Origin: Acetobacter senegalensis | GTDB lineage: Bacteria > Pseudomonadota > Alphaproteobacteria > Acetobacterales > Acetobacteraceae | Direction: 5' to 3' | Length of the DNA stretch: 64,000 nt | NCBI RefSeq assembly: GCF_001580995.1 | Contig: NZ_LHZU01000132.1 | Location: 1-64,000, forward strand | Shown here: in pieces, positions 58,787 to 64,000 of the stretch | Position numbering within the stretch: position 1 is the first letter of the stretch | Layout: each line of letters begins with the position of its first letter | Notes under the pieces: generated by a model | Databases searched by the model: none | What the model was told of the DNA's origin: nothing | What the model saw: only the letters and a program-made list of their open reading frames with translations | Translations under genes and position numbers: made by a program

Positions 58787-59857
58787 TTAACTTGCGCGAC
58801 TGGCCGAATAACTGGCGGTTTCGATCAGGAGAGACTTGATCTCGCTCTCATCAAAAATTGCCAGCGCTTCCCGCGCCTTGGCCGCGTAATCTTCCGCCTT
58901 CGCCAAAGTGGTCGCAATGGCATCTGTTGCCGCAATCCGGGCCAGCGCCGCATCCAGATCCTCTGGGGTCTGTTCGCAGTCTTCAATTACGCGCCGCCAG
59001 AAAACACGGTCTTCCTCACTCCCGGCTTCATACGCCGCCAGCACCGGAAGCGTGACTTTCCCTTCACGGAAATCATCACCCACTTCCTTGCCCAGCACGG
59101 CCTGATCCGCTGCGTAATCCAGCGCATCATCCACAAGCTGGAAGGCCATGCCCAGATTGGCGCCATATACCCGCAGCGCTTCACGCTTTTCAGGTGTTGC
59201 CTCTCCAATTACGGCACCAGATTCGCAGGCAGCAGCAAACAGAGCAGCCGTCTTGCCATAGATAACCTGCAAATACTGATCGACCGATGTGGAAAGATCA
59301 TTCTGCGTGGTCATCTGCATCACTTCGCCTTCCGCCAAGGTGGCAGATGCAGCGGAGAGAATGGCCATCACATCCAGCGATGCATCAGCCGTGAGAATCT
59401 GGAAGGCACGGGCAAACAGGAAGTCCCCCACCAGCACGGAGGCCTTGTTGCCAAAAATGGCGTTGGCGCTGGCCAGCCCACGCCGAAGCTGGCTTTCATC
59501 CACCACATCATCATGCAGCAATGTGGCTGTATGAATAAATTCCACACACGCGGCAATTTCAACATGCCGCAACTTGCCGTCCTGATTATCGTAACCGCAC
59601 ATCCGGGCCGAAGCCAGCGTGAGCAAAGGACGCAGGCGTTTTCCGCCAGCAGCCACCAGATGGGCCGCCAACTGCGGAATCAACGCAACCGGACTTTGCA
59701 TACGGTCAATAATAACCTGGTTACACGCGCGCATATCCTGCGCGAGGTAATCGGCCAAGGCTCTTAAGCCCGCTTCTCCTGGCTTACTCACAGAAACACT
59801 AGATCCATCCTGGCTTGTGGCCGTGCCAGATTCTGGCAGACTAACTGCAACACCCAA
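58787..59857 (-). CDS. ispB: Long-chain trans-polyprenyl diphosphate synthase (octaprenyl/decaprenyl type)
   Basis: This enzyme makes the isoprenoid side chain of ubiquinone. The roughly 356-residue product contains GGKRLRP (about 71-77), the first Asp-rich motif LLHDDVVDES (113-122), the VGDFLFARAF segment, MQMTTQND, and the second Asp-rich motif QLVDDALDY (about 238-246), followed by GKEVGDDFREGKVTLP. Chain length cannot be deduced; acetic acid bacteria use ubiquinone-9 or -10. The apparent start is TTG with GGGGAA seven bases upstream; a GTG 22 codons later is possible. It is divergent from the TrmN6-like gene. Confidence 0.93.
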   Translation of the reverse strand: MGVAVSLPESGTATSQDGSSVSVSKPGEAGLRALADYLAQDMRACNQVIIDRMQSPVALIPQLAAHLVAAGGKRLRPLLTLASARMCGYDNQDGKLRHVEIAACVEFIHTATLLHDDVVDESQLRRGLASANAIFGNKASVLVGDFLFARAFQILTADASLDVMAILSAASATLAEGEVMQMTTQNDLSTSVDQYLQVIYGKTAALFAAACESGAVIGEATPEKREALRVYGANLGMAFQLVDDALDYAADQAVLGKEVGDDFREGKVTLPVLAAYEAGSEEDRVFWRRVIEDCEQTPEDLDAALARIAATDAIATTLAKAEDYAAKAREALAIFDESEIKSLLIETASYSASRAS

Positions 59858-59972
59858 ACGCTATTCCCCCAGCCATGGGATGAGTTGACGTCCAACCATA
59901 TGCGGGGCACCAGAAAAACGGTCAAGGTTCAACCACTTCAAGACAGCCAGACACTTTCTGGCAAGGCCGGTC

Positions 59973-60743
59973 ATGCCCGATCTTTCCGCGCTTTCTTCCG
60001 GCACCCTTATGGCCGGAAAAATTCTTTACTCCCAATTCCTCAAAGGGAACAGAACCGGCCTTGAACCTGTGCTTATGGCGGCCGCCGTTCCCGCCCGCCC
60101 CGGCCAGCGCGTGGCAGAAATCGGCTGTGGCGCAGGCGCGGGGCTGTTGTGCCTGACTCATCGCATACCAGAGCTGAGCGTATGGGGCATCGAACTGGAT
60201 TCCGCCACTCTCGCTCTGGCGGAGCATAATCTCAAGGCCAATGGACGCACCGGAGTCACGCTTCTGAACGCCCGTTTCCCTGACGCCCTGCCTCCCGACT
60301 TCCCCTTCGGCCAATTTGACCACTGCTTTGCGAATCCGCCGTGGCATGACACGGACAGCAGCGCCTCACCCATGGAGCAACGAGACCTTGCCCGCCGCGC
60401 CATGCCGGACACGCTGGAAAGCTGGATCAAAGGAGCCACACGACTACTCCGTTATAAGGGCAGCCTGACGCTGGCCCTGCCCGCCACTCAGATGGCTGCG
60501 GCGTGCACCTTCCTGACCCGCGCCCGGTTTGGAGATGTAACGCTGTGCCCCCTGTGGCCCAAAACCGGCCGACAAGCGCGCCTTATGCTGATCCAGGCGC
60601 GCTATGGCGTAAAAAGCCCCTCACGCATCCTGCCTGGCCTTGTCCTGCACCAGCAGGAAGGCGGGTTTACTCCAGAAAGCCGTGCCATTCTGAAAGAAGG
60701 CAGTCCACTCATCCTGCACCGGCAACAGAATTCTCGGATTTAA
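59973..60743 (+). CDS. TrmN6-like tRNA adenine N6-methyltransferase
   Basis: The 256-residue product belongs to the YfiC/TrmN6 type of SAM methyltransferases: motif I VAEIGCGAGAG (47-57), acidic GIELD (72-76) and the amino-methylase motif NPPW at 121-124, which points to N6-methylation of adenine. The E. coli enzyme modifies A37 of tRNA-Val. The start ATG reads MPDLSALSSGTLMAGK, with GAT/GGTC-rich sequence but no strong ribosome binding site. It is a single gene divergent from the polyprenyl synthase. Another RNA or protein substrate is possible. Confidence 0.85.
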   Translation: MPDLSALSSGTLMAGKILYSQFLKGNRTGLEPVLMAAAVPARPGQRVAEIGCGAGAGLLCLTHRIPELSVWGIELDSATLALAEHNLKANGRTGVTLLNARFPDALPPDFPFGQFDHCFANPPWHDTDSSASPMEQRDLARRAMPDTLESWIKGATRLLRYKGSLTLALPATQMAAACTFLTRARFGDVTLCPLWPKTGRQARLMLIQARYGVKSPSRILPGLVLHQQEGGFTPESRAILKEGSPLILHRQQNSRI

Positions 60744-60809
60744 ACTTTAATAACAAGTAGTTACAGAAATTTTCTCACGAAAAATCTGCACCACATACCC
60801 TGCCTCCAT

Positions 60810-60838
60810 AAAAAAAGGCCACCGCAAGGATGGCCTTT
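60810..60838 (-). terminator. Rho-independent terminator after nrdB
   Basis: Arms AAAGGCCA and TGGCCTTT form a perfect eight-base stem with a nine-base loop; on the minus strand it is followed by a run of T residues. It lies about 37 bp after the nrdB stop. Confidence 0.88.
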
Positions 60839-60874
60839 CTTACAAACGTTTCCTTTAGGGAAAATCTTTAACCC

Positions 60875-61891
60875 TTATTCAAAAACGGACGCCTCAAAGG
60901 CTTCTTCCCACGTACCAGTGGTGGACGCACGGCTATATTCGGTTGCACGGTTTTCGAAGAAGTTCGTGTGTTCAACCGCGTTCAGCATGTCATCCAGCCA
61001 CGGCAGCGGATTAGCTGTCGTGTTGTAGAGAGGCTCAAGCCCAAGCTGAATCAAACGACGATCTGCAATGAAGTGGATGTAGGTTTTCACCTGTGCAGCA
61101 TCCAACCCTTCAACCGGCCCCATTTCAAACGCCAGATCAATGAACGCTTCTTCGTGCTCAACGATGGTAGCGCAGATATCGCGCAGTTCCTGCTGAAGCT
61201 CTTCCGTCCAGATTTCCGGGTTTTCGTGCACAAATACGCGGAACAGGCGGATGATGGACAGGCAGTGCAGCGTTTCATCCCGCACGGACCAGGACACAAT
61301 CTGCCCCATGCCCTTCAGCTTGTTGAAGCGCGGGAAGTTCAGCAGAATGGCGAAGGACGCAAAAAGCTGAAGGCCTTCTGTAAAGGCACCGAACGCTGCC
61401 AGCGTCTTGGCGATCTCATGCTTGCTGTCCACGGAGAACGCCTGCATGTAATCGTATTTATCCTTCATTTCCTTATACTTAAGGAATGCAGAATATTCCG
61501 CTTCGGGCATGCCCAGCGTGTCCAGCAGATAGCTGTATGCCGCAATATGAATGGTCTCGATGTTTGAGAACGCCGAGAGCATCATCAGCACTTCAGTGGG
61601 TTTGAAGACCCGGCTGTAGTGCTTCATGTAGCAATTGTTCACTTCCACATCGGACTGCGTGAAGAAGCGGAAAATCTGGGTCACCAGATGCCGCTCGCTT
61701 TCATTCAGTACACGGTGCCAGTCTTTCACATCGTCTGCCAGCGGCACTTCTTCCGGTAGCCAGTGCAGGCGCTGCTGCGTCAGCCATGCATCATAGGCCC
61801 ACGGGTAACGAAACGGCTTGTAAACAGGATTGGAAGTCAGCAGATCGAAATGCTGTTCCTGTTCGCCGCCCCCGGGTTGTGTTTCGCTCAT
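60875..61891 (-). CDS. nrdB: Class I ribonucleoside-diphosphate reductase, beta (radical) subunit NrdB
   Basis: NrdB holds the di-iron/tyrosyl-radical cofactor for NrdA. The 338-residue protein has the metal ligands Asp81, Glu112, His115, Glu172, Glu206 and His209 (motifs NIETIHIAAYSY, EGLQLFASF, RDETLHC), and Tyr119 at the position of the radical tyrosine. This places it in the tyrosyl-radical Fe type. The C terminus (EEAFEASVFE) is the tail that docks to NrdA. There is no extra N-terminal ATP-cone. It follows nrdA by 64 bp on the minus strand and ends before a terminator. Confidence 0.96.
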   Translation of the reverse strand: MSETQPGGGEQEQHFDLLTSNPVYKPFRYPWAYDAWLTQQRLHWLPEEVPLADDVKDWHRVLNESERHLVTQIFRFFTQSDVEVNNCYMKHYSRVFKPTEVLMMLSAFSNIETIHIAAYSYLLDTLGMPEAEYSAFLKYKEMKDKYDYMQAFSVDSKHEIAKTLAAFGAFTEGLQLFASFAILLNFPRFNKLKGMGQIVSWSVRDETLHCLSIIRLFRVFVHENPEIWTEELQQELRDICATIVEHEEAFIDLAFEMGPVEGLDAAQVKTYIHFIADRRLIQLGLEPLYNTTANPLPWLDDMLNAVEHTNFFENRATEYSRASTTGTWEEAFEASVFE

Positions 61892-61955
61892 GATGCTGTC
61901 CTCATACCTGAAGCATTTTCTTTAAAAACAAGACGCTGAATGACTTCCCTGCCTT

Positions 61956-63887
61956 TTACTGGCAGGCAAGACATTCATCATAGTTGTTGTTATTGCCCGA
62001 TGCCGAAGCGGCTTCTGCTCTCTGTGCATCTTCCGCCGCCAGCACATCGGCCTTGGTCAACACGTTACTGACCGTATCTGCCCGCTGGATGGAAAGCGAC
62101 CGGCAATAATACAGGGATTTCAGGCCCTTCTTCCATGCCATATGGTGAATCTGATGCAGGTCCCGCTTGTGCACATTGGCAGGCAGGAACAGATTGACTG
62201 ACTGCGCCTGACACACATAGGGCTGCCGGTCTGCCGCGTGCTCCACTATCCAGCGCTGATCGAGTTCGAAGGCAGTCTTGAAAACGGCCTTTTCATCATC
62301 ACTCAGGAAGTCCAGCCCCTGCACGCTGCCCTTGTTCAGCGTAATGTAGGACCACACTTCCTCCGTATCCTTGCCCTTCTCCTGCAACAGCTTCAGCAGG
62401 TGGCGGTTACGCACGGTAAAGGAGCCGGAAAGCGTTTTCTGCAGGAACACGTTCGCGGCAATCGGCTCAATTCCGGGGCTCGCATTCCCGGCGATAATGG
62501 AGATGGACGCCGTAGGCGCAATCGCCATCTTGTTGGAAAACCGTTCATGCACGCCATATTCGGCCGCATCAGGGCACGGTCCCCGCAGATCCGCCAGCTT
62601 GCGGGATGCTGCATCAGCCTGTTCGCGGATATGTTTGAAAATCTTGCGATTCCAAACCTTTGCCATCACACCCTCAAACGGAACGCCTTTGGCCTGAAGG
62701 AAGGAATGGAACCCCATAACTCCCAGCCCAACAGAACGTTCCCGCGCGGCGGCATATGCTGCGTGCTTCATTTCCGGCGGTGCACGGTCAATGAAGTCCT
62801 GCAACACGTTATCCAGAAACAGCATCACATCTTCAATGAACTGAGGGTTATCGTTCCACTGCTCCCACGTTTCCAGATTGAGGGACGAGAGACAGCAGAC
62901 TGCCGTACGCTGCTTTCCGTGATGATCCACCCCAGTCGGCAACGTAATTTCCGAGCACAGATTGGACGTCTTGACTTCCAGCCCCGCCAGCTTGTGATGT
63001 TCCGGCCGCGCGTTGTTCACGTGGTCTGAATACACAATATATGGCTCGCCCTGCTCCATACGGGCTGTCAGAATACGGATCCACAGTGCGCGGGCAGACA
63101 CCTTACGGATAACCGTGCCGTCCTTGGGGGAAACCAATCCCCATTCATCGTCCGCTTCCACGGCCCGCATGAAAGCGTCAGACACCAGAATACCATGGTG
63201 CAGGTTCAGCGCCTTCCGGTTGGGATCACCCCCTGTAGGACGACGAATTTCAATGAACTCTTCAATTTCCGGATGCCAGACCGGCAGATAGACAGCAGCG
63301 GAGCCGCGACGCAGAGACCCCTGACTGATGGCCAGCGTCAGGCTGTCCATCACCCGAATGAAGGGGATAACGCCGGATGTCTTGCCATTCCGGCCCACAT
63401 TTTCGCCAATGGAACGCAGATTGCCCCAATAGGAACCAATGCCGCCGCCCTTGCTGGCCAGCCACACATTTTCGTTCCACAGCCCCACAATGCCTTCCAG
63501 ACTATCGCTTGCTTCGTTCAGGAAGCAGGAAATAGGCAGGCCGCGCGTGGTGCCCCCATTAGAGAGTACCGGCGTTGCGGGCATGAACCAATGCTGGCTC
63601 ATATAGTCATAAATCCGCTGCGCATGCGCAGCATCCGCCCCGTAATAGGACGACACACGCCCGAACAGATCCTGATAGCTCTCATCAGGCAGCAGGTAGC
63701 GGTTATCCAGCGTGGCCTTGCCAAACGGTGTCAGCAGCGCATCGCGTGAACGGTCCACCCTTACCTGGTGATGGCCAGGCAACTGAACCATGTCTTCCAG
63801 CTTACCGGGCTCGAACAGATCGCCGGTACCGACCTCACGCGTCTCGGGACGGCGGCTTTCATTTTCCTGAACGTCGACCAGAGTCAT
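61956..63887 (-). CDS. nrdA: Class I ribonucleoside-diphosphate reductase, alpha (catalytic) subunit NrdA
   Basis: NrdA reduces ribonucleoside diphosphates to deoxyribonucleotides. The 643-residue product has the redox Cys121 in PISCFLNEASDSLEG, the radical-site NLCSE with Asn309, Cys311 and Glu313, the second redox cysteine in AVCCLSSLNLETW (about 331-332), the MAIAPTASISIIAGNASPGIEP segment, and a C-terminal CLAC pair for reactivation by thioredoxin. It is about 120 residues shorter than E. coli NrdA; the N-terminal ATP-cone (overall activity site) is not seen. The ATG has weak GGAGC upstream. A tandem NrdR operator lies 65 bp upstream. Confidence 0.96.
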   Translation of the reverse strand: MTLVDVQENESRRPETREVGTGDLFEPGKLEDMVQLPGHHQVRVDRSRDALLTPFGKATLDNRYLLPDESYQDLFGRVSSYYGADAAHAQRIYDYMSQHWFMPATPVLSNGGTTRGLPISCFLNEASDSLEGIVGLWNENVWLASKGGGIGSYWGNLRSIGENVGRNGKTSGVIPFIRVMDSLTLAISQGSLRRGSAAVYLPVWHPEIEEFIEIRRPTGGDPNRKALNLHHGILVSDAFMRAVEADDEWGLVSPKDGTVIRKVSARALWIRILTARMEQGEPYIVYSDHVNNARPEHHKLAGLEVKTSNLCSEITLPTGVDHHGKQRTAVCCLSSLNLETWEQWNDNPQFIEDVMLFLDNVLQDFIDRAPPEMKHAAYAAARERSVGLGVMGFHSFLQAKGVPFEGVMAKVWNRKIFKHIREQADAASRKLADLRGPCPDAAEYGVHERFSNKMAIAPTASISIIAGNASPGIEPIAANVFLQKTLSGSFTVRNRHLLKLLQEKGKDTEEVWSYITLNKGSVQGLDFLSDDEKAVFKTAFELDQRWIVEHAADRQPYVCQAQSVNLFLPANVHKRDLHQIHHMAWKKGLKSLYYCRSLSIQRADTVSNVLTKADVLAAEDAQRAEAASASGNNNNYDECLACQ

Positions 63888-63951
63888 GAGGTCACTTGCT
63901 CCGCTTGCTTTAGGTAAGGTGTGGCTGTGCTTGTGGGCGCGCTCTGCCGCG

Positions 63952-63999
63952 GCACCATATCTCGCGTTTTTGCGCCATCATCGACCCTATATCTAGTGT
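63952..63999. promoter_or_regulatory. Tandem NrdR boxes upstream of nrdA
   Basis: Two sites resemble the NrdR palindrome ACACWATATATWGTGT. The distal one (63984-63999) matches 14 of 16 positions on the minus strand; the proximal one (63952-63967) matches about 11 of 16. Their starts are 32 bp apart, three helical turns, which is the usual spacing of NrdR box pairs. They lie upstream of the nrdAB genes and suggest repression by the ATP/dATP-sensing NrdR. Confidence 0.82.
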
Positions 64000-64000
64000 T

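Overview
The window looks like core chromosome of an acetic acid bacterium (Alphaproteobacteria, Acetobacteraceae), most likely Acetobacter or a close relative. The main reasons are a succinyl-CoA:acetate CoA-transferase (AarC type) near a SixA-like phosphatase (AarB-like) and a citrate synthase (AarA-like), an OprB-type sugar porin, a long Acetobacteraceae-style SMC, SdhE next to mfd, and an alphaproteobacterial direct-repeat SOS box before lexA. I see no insertion sequence, prophage, CRISPR array, rRNA or tRNA gene. Almost all the DNA is accounted for by ordinary housekeeping genes.

Layout. 0.1-6.8 kb: a Trp-rich lipoprotein, mfd and sdhE on the minus strand, recG on the plus strand. 7.1-10.5 kb: thiamine thiazole/coupling operon thiO-thiS-thiG-thiE (minus), preceded by a DUF3429 membrane protein. 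10.7-14 kb: eno-ftsB, an AraC/GyrI-type regulator and rpmG. 14.2-17.7 kb: moeA, an oprB porin and lexA with its SOS box. 18.0-22.7 kb: biotin cluster, with minus-strand bioF, a BioH-like esterase and a fused bioC-bioD gene, divergent from bioA. 23.0-27.1 kb: moaD-moaE, a lipoprotein, and uvrC-pgsA. 27.4-37.7 kb: an M19 dipeptidase, exonuclease III, the tamA-tamB outer-membrane assembly pair and plsC. 37.8-47.9 kb: one plus-strand series miaB-phoH-ybeY-corC-dsbA-smc plus a membrane-anchored degenerate GDPD-like protein. 48.3-53.2 kb: the acetate-resistance region, with aarC (minus) facing a metallophosphatase, aroQ, sixA and citrate synthase (plus). 53.4-57 kb: two small unknown proteins, an ELM1-like protein, pyrE and murI. 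57.5-63.9 kb: an Fsr-type transporter, a long-chain polyprenyl diphosphate synthase, a TrmN6-like methyltransferase, and the class I ribonucleotide reductase nrdA-nrdB with a tandem NrdR operator at the window edge.

How the genes work together. Citrate synthase and AarC belong to the modified TCA cycle by which acetic acid bacteria consume acetate: AarC turns succinyl-CoA plus acetate into succinate plus acetyl-CoA, which citrate synthase then uses. The biotin cluster encodes methyl-ester capping (BioC domain), a probable decapping esterase, BioF, BioA and BioD, lacking only biotin synthase. MoaD, MoaE and MoeA cover late molybdenum cofactor steps. Mfd, RecG, UvrC, Xth and LexA make the region rich in DNA repair. 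The most interesting non-routine signals are the bioC-bioD fusion with an embedded esterase, a (GA)14 tract inside a perfect inverted repeat after bioA, the paired NrdR boxes, the degenerate GDPD-like gene overlapping smc, and a lipoprotein with seven Trp in its last 26 residues. I did not find a convincing wholly new system; most findings are variations on known ones.
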